Assembly (NCBI RefSeq): GCF_000974445.1
Contig: NZ_BBOJ01000006.1
Span: forward strand, 410,944-474,943
Direction: 5' to 3'
Length of the DNA: 64,000 nucleotides
Source of the DNA: Lentzea aerocolonigenes
Lineage (GTDB): Bacteria > Actinomycetota > Actinomycetes > Mycobacteriales > Pseudonocardiaceae
Both the position numbers and the translations under genes were made by a program. Under the pieces are notes generated by a model that did not search any database, was not told the origin of the DNA, and saw only the letters and a program-made list of their open reading frames with translations. Positions 42,116 to 51,415 of the stretch are shown here, piece after piece. Position 1 is the stretch's first letter, and each line of letters begins with the position of its first letter.

Positions 42116-43483
42116 CTACGCACCGGTTCGCTCCGCGGCGATCCCCACTGCGCTGCGGACCATGGCCTGGGCGCTTCCCAGGTAACCGGCGGGGTCGCAG
42201 AGCGCGTCGATCCGGTCGTCGCCGAGGATCGCCGCGACCTCCGGGTCGTGTCGCAGTTCGACGGCCAGCTCGGTGCCGGCGTCTCGTACTCGACTGCAGG
42301 CGGCGTAGACGAGTTTGTGGGCACGCTGACGGCCGATCTCGGGTGCGAGAGCCATCATCACCGCTTCCGCGGCGATGAGCCCGCCCGTCAAGCCCAGGTT
42401 GGCTCGCATTCGCTCCGCGTCGACGTGCAGACCGGCCATCGCCTGCTCAGCCTGGGAAAGCGAGGAGGCGAGCAGCAGGAACGCCTCGGAGACCACGGCC
42501 CATTCGACGTGCCAGGGCCCGGTGGCGCGCTCGAAGTCCTGCACCATCGCGTCGAGCATGGCGGAGGACTTGTCACGGAGCAGCTTCGCCGCCGCCACCA
42601 TGAGCTCGCTGGAGACGGGGTTGCGTTTCTGGGGCATCGTGGAACTGGCCCCCCGGCCCGGCACGAACGGTTCGGCGAGTTCGCCGAACTCCGTCGAGCA
42701 CATCAACGCGACATCGGTGCCGATCTTGCCGACCGAAGCACCGATCGCCGCCAGCAGGCCGACGATCTCGGCAAGGCCGTCCCGCGCGACGTGCCACGTG
42801 ATCTCGGGATCGCGCAGATTGAGTTCCGCGGCCAGTTCGGCCCGTACTCGAAGGCCGGCCGGGCCAGGGCCGAGAGAAGCCAGGGTTCCTGCTGCTCCTC
42901 CGAACTGCACCATCAGGTCCCGCTCCCGCACAGCCGCCAGCCGATCGGCATGGCGGTCCAGCGCGGACAACCAGACGGCCACCCGGTAGCCGAAGGTGAC
43001 GGGCAGAGCGTGTTGGAGATGAGTCCGGCCGGCGGTGACCGTGTCGATGTGCTCCGCGGCCAGATGGCGCAAGTGCGAGCGCAGGCGGTCGAGCGCCTCC
43101 GAGATCAGGGTCAAACCCTTGGCGCACTGGAGAACCGTCGCCGTGTCCATGATGTCCTGGGTGGTGGCTCCCCAATGCACATGTCCGCCTGCGTCACCAC
43201 ATTGCTCGGCGAGTTGCTCGACGATGGGCAGGATCGGGTATCCGACCGTGTCCGTGTCGCGGCGAAGCCGATCACGGTCGAGCCGCGCCGGGTCGCACGA
43301 TGCCGCGATCAGGTCCGCACTGCGGCGCGGTATGACGCCGACTCGTGCCTCTGCCTGTGCCAGGGCGACCTCGACGCGAACAACCTGATCCACGTAGGCC
43401 TGGTCGCTGAAGACAGCCCGCATCTCGGCTGTCCCGAACAAGTCCCGGTACAGGAACGAGTCGAAAACGGTGCTGCCGGTCAT
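42116..43483 (-). CDS. Fumarase/aspartase superfamily lyase (PcaB / adenylosuccinate lyase-like)
   Basis: 455 aa. The superfamily signature is GASSTMPQKRNPVSSE, with HWGATTQDIMDT and AGRTHLQHALP as the other two active-site regions. The HWGATTQDIMDT form is typical of 3-carboxy-cis,cis-muconate cycloisomerase-like lyases and their unassigned relatives; a housekeeping PurB is unlikely in this context. Its ATG overlaps the aldehyde dehydrogenase stop, so the two act in one route, probably carboxylate catabolism. Exact substrate unknown. Confidence 0.82.
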   Translation of the reverse strand: MTGSTVFDSFLYRDLFGTAEMRAVFSDQAYVDQVVRVEVALAQAEARVGVIPRRSADLIAASCDPARLDRDRLRRDTDTVGYPILPIVEQLAEQCGDAGGHVHWGATTQDIMDTATVLQCAKGLTLISEALDRLRSHLRHLAAEHIDTVTAGRTHLQHALPVTFGYRVAVWLSALDRHADRLAAVRERDLMVQFGGAAGTLASLGPGPAGLRVRAELAAELNLRDPEITWHVARDGLAEIVGLLAAIGASVGKIGTDVALMCSTEFGELAEPFVPGRGASSTMPQKRNPVSSELMVAAAKLLRDKSSAMLDAMVQDFERATGPWHVEWAVVSEAFLLLASSLSQAEQAMAGLHVDAERMRANLGLTGGLIAAEAVMMALAPEIGRQRAHKLVYAACSRVRDAGTELAVELRHDPEVAAILGDDRIDALCDPAGYLGSAQAMVRSAVGIAAERTGA

Positions 43484-44985
43484 CGCCCGTCGTCCCCGGA
43501 CTGAGGAGTACCCACGTGGATGGCGACGTACTTCTGCTCCAGGTATTCGTCGATCCCGGTGTTGCCACCTTCCCTGCCGATGCCGGACTGCTTCATGCCG
43601 CCGAAGGGAGCGCTCGGGTCGGAGACGTAGCCGCGGTTGAGGCCCACCATGCCCGTTTCGAGCTGTTCGCTCATCCGGAGCGCCTGGCCCAGGTCCCGGG
43701 TGTAGAGGTAGCTCACGAGACCGAACTCGGTGTCGTTGGCGTCGCGAAGGACTTCGGCTTCGGTGCTGAAAGTCTGGATGGCCGCGACCGGGCCGAAGAT
43801 CTCCTCGCGGGTGATGCGAGCTCCGGCGGGGACGTCGGTGAGCACGGTGGGCGGGTAGAAGTAGCCCGGCCCCTCTGCGATCCGAGCGCCGGCGCGCACT
43901 CGGGCGCCCGCGCCGACTGTTTCGTCGACCAGGTCCGCGACCCTGCGCCGCTGGCGCGCGTCGATCATCGGCCCGAGGTCGGAGGCGGGGTCCGTGCCGG
44001 GCCCGACGGTGATGGTGCTCATGCGCGCGACGAGCTTCTCGCTGAACTCGTCGACGACGTCGGCGTGGACGTGGAAGCGATTGGCGGCGATGCAGGCCTC
44101 ACCGACGTTGCGGAGCTTGGCGGTCATCGCACCCTCGACCGCGGCGTCGATGTCGGCGTCGCGGCAGACGATGAACGGAGCGTTGCCCCCCAGCTCCATC
44201 GAGGTCCGCAGGACGGTGTCGGCCGCCTGGGACAGCAACGTGCGGCCGACGGGCGTGGAGCCGGTGAACGACAACTTGCGCAGCCGGCCGTCCCCCAGGA
44301 GGGCCTCGGTGATCGCGGCGGCTCGTGTGGTGGGAACGATGTTGAGCACGCCGTCGGGGAGGCCGGCTTCGGTCAGCAGCGCTGCCAGCGCAGCCATCGT
44401 CAGGGGTGTCTGTTGCGCGGGTTTGACCACCGTGGTGCAGCCGGCGGCCACGGCCGGGCCGATCTTGCGGGCCGGCATGGCCAGCGGCGCGTTCCACGGC
44501 GTGATCAGCAGGCAGGGCCCGACCGGCTGACGGGTGACCAGCACTCGGGCGGTGCCGTCCTCGCTGACCTTCCAGCTTCCGTCGATCCGGACGGCTTCCT
44601 CACCGAACCAGCGCAGGTAGTTCGCGCCGTACTCGACCTCCGCCCTGGACTCCGCCAGTGCCTTGCCCATCTCCAGGGTGATCAGCAACGCGAACTCGTC
44701 CCTGCGCTCGATCAGCAGATCGTGGGCGCGCCGAAGAATCTCGCCCCGCCGGCGCGGGGGTACCGCGGCCCACTTCGCCTGTGCGGTACTCGCAGCGTCC
44801 AGGGCGGCCAGCGCATCCGCCGGAGTCGCGTCCGACACCTCGCACAGCGTGCGGCCGGTGGCGGGATCCTCTACCGAGAAGCTGCCGCCGCCGGATGCCG
44901 ATCGCCATCGACCGCCGATGAACAAACCCTTCTCGACACGTTCAACGGCATCGAGTTGAGACATACGTGTGAGCACGGATTCCAC
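43480..44985 (-). CDS. NAD(P)-dependent aldehyde dehydrogenase (succinate-semialdehyde type)
   Basis: 501 aa, ALDH superfamily. Conserved features are TPWNAPLAMPARK, FTGSTPVGRTLL, catalytic Glu in MELGGNAPF and catalytic Cys in NVGEACIAANRF. The sequence pattern is closest to succinate-semialdehyde/glutarate-semialdehyde dehydrogenases (GabD-like). GTG 44985 is chosen, 4 nt after AGGAAG. It overlaps the lyase gene and lies downstream of DJ-1 and SDR genes on the same strand; the PucR gene two positions further fits GABA-type amino-acid catabolism. Confidence 0.87.
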   Translation of the reverse strand: MESVLTRMSQLDAVERVEKGLFIGGRWRSASGGGSFSVEDPATGRTLCEVSDATPADALAALDAASTAQAKWAAVPPRRRGEILRRAHDLLIERRDEFALLITLEMGKALAESRAEVEYGANYLRWFGEEAVRIDGSWKVSEDGTARVLVTRQPVGPCLLITPWNAPLAMPARKIGPAVAAGCTTVVKPAQQTPLTMAALAALLTEAGLPDGVLNIVPTTRAAAITEALLGDGRLRKLSFTGSTPVGRTLLSQAADTVLRTSMELGGNAPFIVCRDADIDAAVEGAMTAKLRNVGEACIAANRFHVHADVVDEFSEKLVARMSTITVGPGTDPASDLGPMIDARQRRRVADLVDETVGAGARVRAGARIAEGPGYFYPPTVLTDVPAGARITREEIFGPVAAIQTFSTEAEVLRDANDTEFGLVSYLYTRDLGQALRMSEQLETGMVGLNRGYVSDPSAPFGGMKQSGIGREGGNTGIDEYLEQKYVAIHVGTPQSGDDGR

Positions 44986-45068
44986 GCTTCTTCCTGAGCG
45001 ATCACGACGGGTCGGCCGGTGCCGCCGCTCCCCGTGGAAGCGGCGGCACGAACTCGGTGGGAGCACTG

Positions 45069-45761
45069 CTACTTGAGGGCGCCGATCATGGCTTCGGCCA
45101 TGGGGGCGCTGGAGGCCGGGTTCTGGCCGGTGAAGAGGTTCCGGTCCTGCACGTTGTGCGCCTGGTACGCCGGTCCCCCGGAATGCTTCGCACCCTTCTG
45201 ACGCAGCGTGCTGGCCAGCAGCCACGGAGCGCCTTGCGCAGTGCCGAAGCTCTCCTCCTCCTCGTCGGTGAAGGCCGTCATCTCCCGGCCTGCGAACAGC
45301 CACTTGCCGTTCTCGTCCACAGCGGACAGAAGGCCGGCCGGGCCGTGGCAGACGGCCCCGATGATCTTCCCGGCCGCGTCCGCCTCGGTGAGCAGGCGGC
45401 CGAGGTCGCGGTCCTGGTAGAGGTCGACCACAGGCCCGTGCCCGCCGGGGATGACCACGGCGACGTAGTCGTTCATGTCGATCTCGCTGAGCTTGAGCAG
45501 TGGACCGAACTCGCTCAGGGCCTGCGCGGCGTGCTCCACGTAGCGCGCACAGTCCGGACCGGCGATGTCCGGGTCGGCGCTGTGGGCGTCGAGCGGCTGC
45601 AGAACGCCGCCGGGGGAAGCGAAGTCGACCGTGAAGCCGGCCTGCACGAACTTCTCGTGGGGCGCGGCGAGCTCTTCGGCCCAGTACCCGGTCGGGTATT
45701 CCGAGCCGTCGGTGCGTTCCCAGATGTCGGCGGCGGACATGACGATCAGGATCTTGCGCAC
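45069..45761 (-). CDS. DJ-1/PfpI-family protein (Hsp31/glyoxalase-like)
   Basis: 230 aa. The nucleophile elbow AVCHGPAGLL carries the conserved Cys, with VVIPGGHGP upstream. Class I amidotransferase-like fold of the DJ-1/HchA group, which detoxifies glyoxals or acts as a chaperone. It lies 33 bp after the SDR stop and 84 bp before the aldehyde dehydrogenase start, suggesting an aldehyde/carbonyl stress operon. Confidence 0.87.
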   Translation of the reverse strand: MRKILIVMSAADIWERTDGSEYPTGYWAEELAAPHEKFVQAGFTVDFASPGGVLQPLDAHSADPDIAGPDCARYVEHAAQALSEFGPLLKLSEIDMNDYVAVVIPGGHGPVVDLYQDRDLGRLLTEADAAGKIIGAVCHGPAGLLSAVDENGKWLFAGREMTAFTDEEEESFGTAQGAPWLLASTLRQKGAKHSGGPAYQAHNVQDRNLFTGQNPASSAPMAEAMIGALK

Positions 45762-45793
45762 GATTTCGTCCTTTCTGGACAGACGGCGAACTC

Positions 45794-46654
45794 TCAGGCG
45801 TCGGCGAAGTCAGTGGCGCCGGCGGTCTGCGCGGTGGCCTCGAGGTTCGCGCGCAGGGCATCGACCTTGGCGGTGGCGTAGGCGTGGGCGTCCGAACCGA
45901 GCAGCTGGCGCAGCGGGCCCTCGCCGCTGACGACCTGGCGGATGATCGCCTCCGCGCCCTTGACCGGGTCGCCCAGCTGGCTGCCCTGGAGCTTCAGGTG
46001 GTTCTCGGTCATCTCACGCAGACCGGGGTACGCCTCCGTCGTCGAGGAGGGCAGCGCGAGCGAGTCGGTGGTGAGGAAGTCGGTGCGGAAGTAGCCGGGC
46101 TCGACGAGGGTGACCCTGACGCCGAAGTCGGCCATCTCCTGGGCCAGCGCTTCGGTGAGACCCTCGAGCGCGAACTTGCCCGCGCAGTAGAGGCCCCAGC
46201 CCGCCACCGCGGTCAGTCCGAGAACCGACGACACGTTGACCACATGGCCGCTCTTCTGCTCACGAAGGAGCGGCAGCGTGGCACGCAACACGTTCCACAC
46301 CCCGGAAACCTGGACGTCGAGCATGCCGCGGACCTCGCGGGCACTCGTCTCCTCCACCGCGGCCAGGTAGCCGTAGCCGGCGTTGTTGACGACCACGTCG
46401 AGGCCGCCGAATCGCTCCGCGGCCTGGCGGACGGCCAGCCGGACCTGCTCGTCATCACGCAGGTCGACGGTCAGCGGCAGCAGCCGTGAAGTGTCGACGG
46501 TGTCACCGAGGGCTGCCAGCAGCCGCTCCGTGGAACGGGTCGTCGCGGCGACCTGGTCGCCGCGCTGGAGCAGCTGCGTGACCAGCTCCAGGCCCAGGCC
46601 GCGGGAAGTACCGGTCACGAACCAGGTCGCGGGTCGATCCGCAGGGAAACTCAT
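45794..46654 (-). CDS. Short-chain dehydrogenase/reductase
   Basis: 286 aa classical SDR: TGTSRGLG cofactor loop, NNAGYG, catalytic Ser in VSSVLG and Y-x3-K in YCAGKFALEG. AAGGA precedes the ATG. First gene of the SDR/DJ-1/ALDH/lyase run and divergent from an Xre/MmyB-like regulator; the 185-bp spacer holds a perfect palindrome. Substrate unknown. Confidence 0.88.
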   Translation of the reverse strand: MSFPADRPATWFVTGTSRGLGLELVTQLLQRGDQVAATTRSTERLLAALGDTVDTSRLLPLTVDLRDDEQVRLAVRQAAERFGGLDVVVNNAGYGYLAAVEETSAREVRGMLDVQVSGVWNVLRATLPLLREQKSGHVVNVSSVLGLTAVAGWGLYCAGKFALEGLTEALAQEMADFGVRVTLVEPGYFRTDFLTTDSLALPSSTTEAYPGLREMTENHLKLQGSQLGDPVKGAEAIIRQVVSGEGPLRQLLGSDAHAYATAKVDALRANLEATAQTAGATDFADA

Positions 46655-46797
46655 GGTCGTCCTTCGCTCATGATTTTCGGTAATGCGCCGCCGGGCTGTT
46701 CCCGTGGTGGCGTGCTTCAAGAGTGACCCGCCACAAGCCCCTCGACGGGCCCATATCACGCCCTGTGGAGGCGCGGTCCGGGGAACCTAGGACTCTC

Positions 46798-46814
46798 CGG
46801 TCCACCCAGGACCG
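46798..46814. promoter_or_regulatory. Candidate operator between SDR and MmyB-like regulator genes
   Basis: CGGTCC (46798-46803) and GGACCG (46809-46814) are perfect arms around ACCCA, with CCTAGGAC just upstream repeating part of the arm. Located 26 bp before GTG 46840 of the regulator. Confidence 0.45.
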
Positions 46815-46839
46815 CGCAGGTTCAGGGACACTCGAACCC

Positions 46840-47715
46840 GTGAGCAGAACCAACCAGGAACTCGCCGATTTCCTGCGGCGAGCCCGCAACCAGGTCGACC
46901 CCGCCCGCGCCGGCCTGCCCCCGGACGGACGCGTCCGCCGCGTACCCGGCCTCCGCCGTGAAGAAGTCGCTCGCCTCGCCGGCGTGTCCACCGACTACTA
47001 CGCCCGCCTGGAACAAGGCCGCCGCATCACGCCCTCCGCCGCCGTCGTCGAAGCCATCGGCCGCGCCCTCGGCCTCGACGCCGCCGGACGCGCCCATCTC
47101 AACGACCTCATCGGCCTGACCTCGACACCTGCCCGCCAAAGCCACGACGTCCAACGCGTCCGCCCCGGCCTGTACCAGCTCCTCGACGCCCTCGACGGCG
47201 AACCCGCCCTCGTCCTCGGCCGCCGCACCGACATCCTCGCCGCCAACCGCATGGCCAAAGCCCTCTTCACCGACTTCGACCAGTTCCCCGCCACCCACCG
47301 CAACTACGCCCGCTGGATGTTCCTCGACGACCACGCCCGGGCCCTCTTCGTCGACTGGCCCGACCAAGCCCGTGCCGCCGTCGAGAGCCTCCGGTTCGAA
47401 GTCGGCCGCAACCCCGACGACCGCGCCACCACCGACCTCGTCACCGAACTGCGCGAACGCAGCCGCGAATTCGACCAGTGGTGGGCGCAACACCGCGTCC
47501 ATCAACGCACCCACGGTTCCAAGCGCCTCCGCCACAACCTCGTCGGAGACCTCACCGTCGACTACGAAACCCTCGCCCTGCCCGGCGACCCCGAGACCAC
47601 CCTGTTCATCTACACCACCGAACCCGGATCACCCTCACGACGAGCCATCGACATCCTCGCCAGCTGGGCCGCGAGCAGTGACGCTGTTGCACCGCAAAGG
47701 TTTCTTCAGAGCTGA
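46840..47715 (+). CDS. Xre-type regulator with MmyB-like ligand domain
   Basis: 291 aa. N-terminal HTH (GLRREEVARLAGVSTDYYARLEQ) followed by an MmyB-like C-terminal domain (YQLLDALDGEPALVLGRRTDILAANRMAKAL). GTG 46840 is chosen since family members start near SRTNQELADFLRRAR. Such genes commonly repress an adjacent divergent SDR gene, as here. Its 3' end overlaps the convergent SDR gene by 10 bp. Confidence 0.88.
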   Translation: MSRTNQELADFLRRARNQVDPARAGLPPDGRVRRVPGLRREEVARLAGVSTDYYARLEQGRRITPSAAVVEAIGRALGLDAAGRAHLNDLIGLTSTPARQSHDVQRVRPGLYQLLDALDGEPALVLGRRTDILAANRMAKALFTDFDQFPATHRNYARWMFLDDHARALFVDWPDQARAAVESLRFEVGRNPDDRATTDLVTELRERSREFDQWWAQHRVHQRTHGSKRLRHNLVGDLTVDYETLALPGDPETTLFIYTTEPGSPSRRAIDILASWAASSDAVAPQRFLQS

Positions 47716-48452
47716 GTGGTGCCACCGTCCACGACGAGCTCGGCGCCGGTGGTGTAGGTGGCGTCGAACGCGAGGAACAGCACGGCCTTGACGACCTCGG
47801 CCGGGGTTCCCATGCGCTGCATGGGAGTGGTGGCGATGAACTGCGCCACCGCCTGATCGACCATCTCCGGGGGCAGCGCCCTTTCCAGGGCGCCGGAGTC
47901 GATGGCGCCCGGACTGACCGCGTTGACGCGGATCTTCCGCGGGAGCAGTTCCCGGGCCAGGCTGCGGGTCATCGACCGCAGGGCCGCCTTGCCGGCCGCG
48001 TACGTGCTGAACATCGGCAGGCCCAGCGCGTTGGCGATCGTCGTGGTGAGCACGATGCCGCTGCCCTCGGCCATGAGCGGGGCGAGTTTCTGGATCGTGA
48101 AGTAGGGGCCTTTGGTGTTGACCATCAGGTCCTGGTCGAACATCTCTTCGGTGATCGTCTCGAAGGGGCCGTAGCCGTTGTTGCTGCCTGCGTTGCCGAT
48201 CAGGGCGTCGACCGTGCCGAACTCGATCTTCACCCGGTCGGCCAGCGCTTCGATGTCGGAGAGCGAGGTGGCGTCACTGCGGACTGCCACTGCGTTCTCG
48301 CCGAGCTGTTCAGCGGCCGAGTCCAGCGTTTCCTTGGTACGCCCGGTGATCAGCACTCGCGCTCCTTCGTCCACGAGCGACTGCGCGGCGGCCAGCCCGA
48401 TCCCGCTGCTGCCACCCGTGATCACGACCTTCTTGTTGTCGTACCTACCCAT
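47706..48452 (-). CDS. Short-chain dehydrogenase/reductase
   Basis: 248 aa SDR: TGGSSGIG loop, NAGSNN, Y-x3-K in YAAGKAALR, C-terminal GAELVVDGGTTQL. ATG 48452 is chosen, 9 nt after AGGAG; the ATG at 48461 abuts the SD. The 5' end and the preceding 3' end of the oxidase gene are duplicated at 48694-48845. Substrate unknown; the oxidase upstream may be functionally linked. Confidence 0.86.
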   Translation of the reverse strand: MGRYDNKKVVITGGSSGIGLAAAQSLVDEGARVLITGRTKETLDSAAEQLGENAVAVRSDATSLSDIEALADRVKIEFGTVDALIGNAGSNNGYGPFETITEEMFDQDLMVNTKGPYFTIQKLAPLMAEGSGIVLTTTIANALGLPMFSTYAAGKAALRSMTRSLARELLPRKIRVNAVSPGAIDSGALERALPPEMVDQAVAQFIATTPMQRMGTPAEVVKAVLFLAFDATYTTGAELVVDGGTTQL

Positions 48453-48845
48453 GCCGGACATCTCCTGGTTCTGGAAGCTGTTTTCTCGTTGCGGAGCCGG
48501 ACGTTCACTGTCTCAGCGGTTCCAGCGGGCCTTGACCTGCCGGAGCGCTTGTTGCCACTCGAACGCTATGGGATCAGCGGCCCAAGATCGTCACCACGCA
48601 GTGGACAATTCCGTGTAGCTCGCACGGGGGACAAAGCTTCGTCCGGCAGCGCCGGCCGGTACTTCGGTTCAGTTGAGCGGGCAAGGCGATTTCGTACCTG
48701 CCCATGCCGGACATCTCCTGGTTCTGGAACTGACGTGCTGGTTTCTCGTTGCAGCGCAGGACGTTCACCGTCCCGGCGGTTCCACCGACAGGGCGTGCCG
48801 GAAGACGCCACGCGGATCCCAGCGGGCCTTGACCTGCTGGAGCCG
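48441..48845. repeat. Decayed partial duplication of an oxidase-3' / SDR-5' junction
   Basis: 48441-48552 and 48694-48845 share long near-identical runs, for example CCATGCCGGACATCTCCTGG and GCGGGCCTTGACCTGC. On the minus strand copy B ends the live oxidase gene (QQVKARWDPRGVF...) and begins a dead SDR start (MSGMGRYEIALP). Copy A has a clipped oxidase tail (RQVKARWNR stop) and the live SDR start (MSGMGRYDNKK). The 150 bp between are unassignable. Confidence 0.75.
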
Positions 48846-50381
48846 GGGGTAGTTGTCCTTGTAGTAGAGCGTGCGCGCCGGCACGCCGGAGGTGTTCCAC
48901 GCCGGGTCGGCCAGGTCGGTGTCGGGGTAGTTGATGTAGGAGCCGTCGTTGACGTCGTCGGGCACCGGCACGCCGCCGGTGTCGGCGTACACGTCGCGGT
49001 AGAAGGTGCGGATCCAGGAGAGGTTGGCCGCGTCGTCGGCCTCATCGGCCCACACCGTCTGGTAGACCGCCTTCATCACCGTGTCGCGTTGGGCCACGGC
49101 GGTGGCCTCCGGCGATACCGCGTTCACCTGGCCGCCATAGCCGAGGAGATACATGCCGGACTCCTCACCGCCGGTGGAGTTCGTCAGGTTGCGGTAGACC
49201 GCGGCGAGTTGCCTGTCGGTCAGCGACCGGCGCAGGTAACCGGCTTTGAGCTTGTACCGGCGGGTGGCCCCGTCGCCCAGCTCACCCGAGCCCGGCCAGG
49301 TCGCCTTGTGCACCCACGGCGACGTCCGCCGCGAGTTGACGATCGGCTGGACGCTGGTGCCGGCGGTCACCGCGGTCACGAAGTCCGTGACGACGCCCTC
49401 AGCGCCGGGCAGGCCCGCGTCGATCTGCGCGACCACCGTGAAGTACCCGGCTTTGCGGTGCTGCGCCAGGAAGAGTCCGAACAGACCGGCGGATCGCGAG
49501 CCGGGCGCGCTGTTGTGCTCGTGCCAGACGCCGAAGTTGCGCATGAGCGTGGTGAACTCCTGCTCGGTCATACCGGCCCAGGGCCACACGAGCACGCACT
49601 CCAGCATCTGCTGCGGCGAGGCCGGCAGCAGCCGGGACGGATCACCGGTGGCACCGGGCGAACGCAGCCAGTACCGCGTGACCACACCGAAGTTGCCGCC
49701 ACCTCCACCGGTGTGCGCCCACCACAGGTCGCGGTGCGGGTCGTTCGTCTCACGGGTGGCGGTCACCGCGCGGGCCGTGCCGTCCCGGTCGACCACCACG
49801 ACTTCCACGCCGTACAGGTGGTCCACCACCGAGCCGTACCGGCGTGACAAGGCCCCGTAGCCGCCGCCCACGAAGTGCCCGCCTGCACCCACCCCAGGGC
49901 AACCGCCGCCGGGAATCGTCACGCCCCAGCCCTTGTACAGCGCCCGGTACACCTGCCCGAGCGTGGCTCCCGGCTGCACCGCGAACGCGCGCTTGTCGGC
50001 GTCGTAGCCGACCTCGTCCATGGACGAGAGGTCGAGCAGCACCCGCACCGCCGGGTCGGTCGTGAAGTTCTCGAAGCAGTGGCCACCGCTGCGCACCGCG
50101 ACCCGTCTCCCGGCCCGCACCGCTTCGGTCACCGCGCGCACCACCTGGTCGGTCGAGCCGACGACGCGGATCTCGTCGGGCCGTCCCACGTGCCGGAAGT
50201 TGTTGCCGCGCAACAGGCCTTCGTAACGCGGATCGCCCGGCCGGATCTTCACCGGCCCGAACGCCGCCGACTCGGTGGCCGCCTGCACGGACACTCCGGC
50301 CGTCAACGTGGCGCCTGCCGCGGCACCCGCACTGGCGAGCAGCACACGACGACTCATCTGGTTGCGTTCCGATCGACTCAT
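48765..50381 (-). CDS. Secreted bicovalent-FAD oxidase (BBE-like)
   Basis: 538 aa. N-terminal twin-arginine signal (MSRRVLLASAGAAAGA, with ERNQ before it). The FAD-binding domain has RSGGHCFENF, whose His forms the 8-alpha bond, and CPGVGAGGHFVGGGYG, whose Cys forms the 6-S bond. The C-terminal BBE segment is NYPDTDLADPAWN. Such enzymes oxidise sugars, alkaloids or polyketides; here it would act outside the membrane. A GGAAGGGAT SD precedes ATG 50381. Confidence 0.88.
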   Translation of the reverse strand: MSRSERNQMSRRVLLASAGAAAGATLTAGVSVQAATESAAFGPVKIRPGDPRYEGLLRGNNFRHVGRPDEIRVVGSTDQVVRAVTEAVRAGRRVAVRSGGHCFENFTTDPAVRVLLDLSSMDEVGYDADKRAFAVQPGATLGQVYRALYKGWGVTIPGGGCPGVGAGGHFVGGGYGALSRRYGSVVDHLYGVEVVVVDRDGTARAVTATRETNDPHRDLWWAHTGGGGGNFGVVTRYWLRSPGATGDPSRLLPASPQQMLECVLVWPWAGMTEQEFTTLMRNFGVWHEHNSAPGSRSAGLFGLFLAQHRKAGYFTVVAQIDAGLPGAEGVVTDFVTAVTAGTSVQPIVNSRRTSPWVHKATWPGSGELGDGATRRYKLKAGYLRRSLTDRQLAAVYRNLTNSTGGEESGMYLLGYGGQVNAVSPEATAVAQRDTVMKAVYQTVWADEADDAANLSWIRTFYRDVYADTGGVPVPDDVNDGSYINYPDTDLADPAWNTSGVPARTLYYKDNYPRLQQVKARWDPRGVFRHALSVEPPGR

Positions 50382-50500
50382 CCGCGATCCCTTCCGGCCC
50401 CGGTTCACTGGCACGCACACCGTGTCAGCGGCGGCACCGGCCGAACATCGACCGAATTGAAGATCAGCGGATGAAACCAGGTCCACCGGACAGCCGGGCC

Positions 50501-50518
50501 GCATCCTCCGATCGGATG
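50501..50518. promoter_or_regulatory. Isolated copy of the TCCGATCGGAGGATG motif
   Basis: On the minus strand TCCGATCGGAGGATG (50516-50502) matches the half-site core of the palindromes at 42071-42098 and 54520-54547. It lies 120 bp upstream of the oxidase start. Confidence 0.4.
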
Positions 50519-50532
50519 ACCACGGTGTGAGC

Positions 50533-51402
50533 TCAGACAGCCCTGGCGTGCTCGATGAGAAGGTCGGCGAAGGCGTCCGGCTGGTCGATCGGGGTGATGT
50601 GACCGCAGTCCTCGAGCAGGTGCTGGTCGAGACGGCCCGTGATCGGCTCGAGCTGGCGGGCGGTGGCCGCGCCGATCACACCACCACCGATGGCGAGGGT
50701 CGGCGTCGTCAGTCGCTGGTCCTGCGCCCAGTTCCCGATCCATTCCGAGGTGGCGGGCATCGCGCGGTAGTGGTCGAAGGCGTTGCCGAGACTTGTGTTG
50801 CCCCGGTAGGCCTCGACGATCACCCGGGTGAGGTCCGCCGGCACACCTCGGCGACTGCCGGCGGAGAGGAAGAAGCGGACGTAGCGCTCCGCCGAGTTCT
50901 CCAGGACGTCCTCGGCCAGACCACCGGCCGCCTGGTGGAAGCCGAACCACCACGGCGGCCCCTGCCGCAGGAAGTCCTCGGCGCCGGGCAGAAGTCCGAT
51001 CAGCCCTTCGGACAGCGTCAGGCTGGTCACGCGCTCAGGCGACGATGCCGCCAGGGCGAATGCCGGCGTGACACCCAGATCGGTGCCGACGACGTGCACC
51101 TCGCGGTCACCGAGGACGTCCAACATGCGGAGCAGGTCCGCAGCGATCGCGGATGCCTGGTAGCCGCGGACGGCGGGTGTGCTGTCGCCCAGCCCGTGCA
51201 GGTCCGGCGCGATGGCACGGAAACCCGCCGCCGCCAGTCGGGGTGCGACATCGCGCCAGATCGCGCGGGTGTGCGGGAAGCCGTGCAGCAGCAGCACGGC
51301 CGGCCCCTGCCCGAGAGTCTCCACGACGAGTTCGACCCCGTCGATCGGTACCCGGTGCACGGTCGCGCCCGGAAGGTGAGGAGACGGAGTCAGCTGGTGC
51401 AC
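50533..51402 (-). CDS. Alpha/beta hydrolase (epoxide hydrolase / haloalkane dehalogenase-like)
   Basis: 289 aa. LLLHGFPHTRAIWRDV forms the oxyanion region, Asp in VVGTDLGVTPA is the probable nucleophile (an epoxide hydrolase-type acid rather than Ser), and the His is in EDCGHITPIDQP. AAGGAG precedes GTG 51402. Divergent from an HxlR regulator, which probably controls it. Confidence 0.85.
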   Translation of the reverse strand: MHQLTPSPHLPGATVHRVPIDGVELVVETLGQGPAVLLLHGFPHTRAIWRDVAPRLAAAGFRAIAPDLHGLGDSTPAVRGYQASAIAADLLRMLDVLGDREVHVVGTDLGVTPAFALAASSPERVTSLTLSEGLIGLLPGAEDFLRQGPPWWFGFHQAAGGLAEDVLENSAERYVRFFLSAGSRRGVPADLTRVIVEAYRGNTSLGNAFDHYRAMPATSEWIGNWAQDQRLTTPTLAIGGGVIGAATARQLEPITGRLDQHLLEDCGHITPIDQPDAFADLLIEHARAV

Positions 51403-51415
51403 AGGATTTCTCCTT

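Noticed and set aside
42116..43483. Housekeeping adenylosuccinate lyase (purB)
   Set aside because: HWGATTQDIMDT and overlap with an aldehyde dehydrogenase gene point to a catabolic PcaB-like lyase; purine genes are absent nearby.
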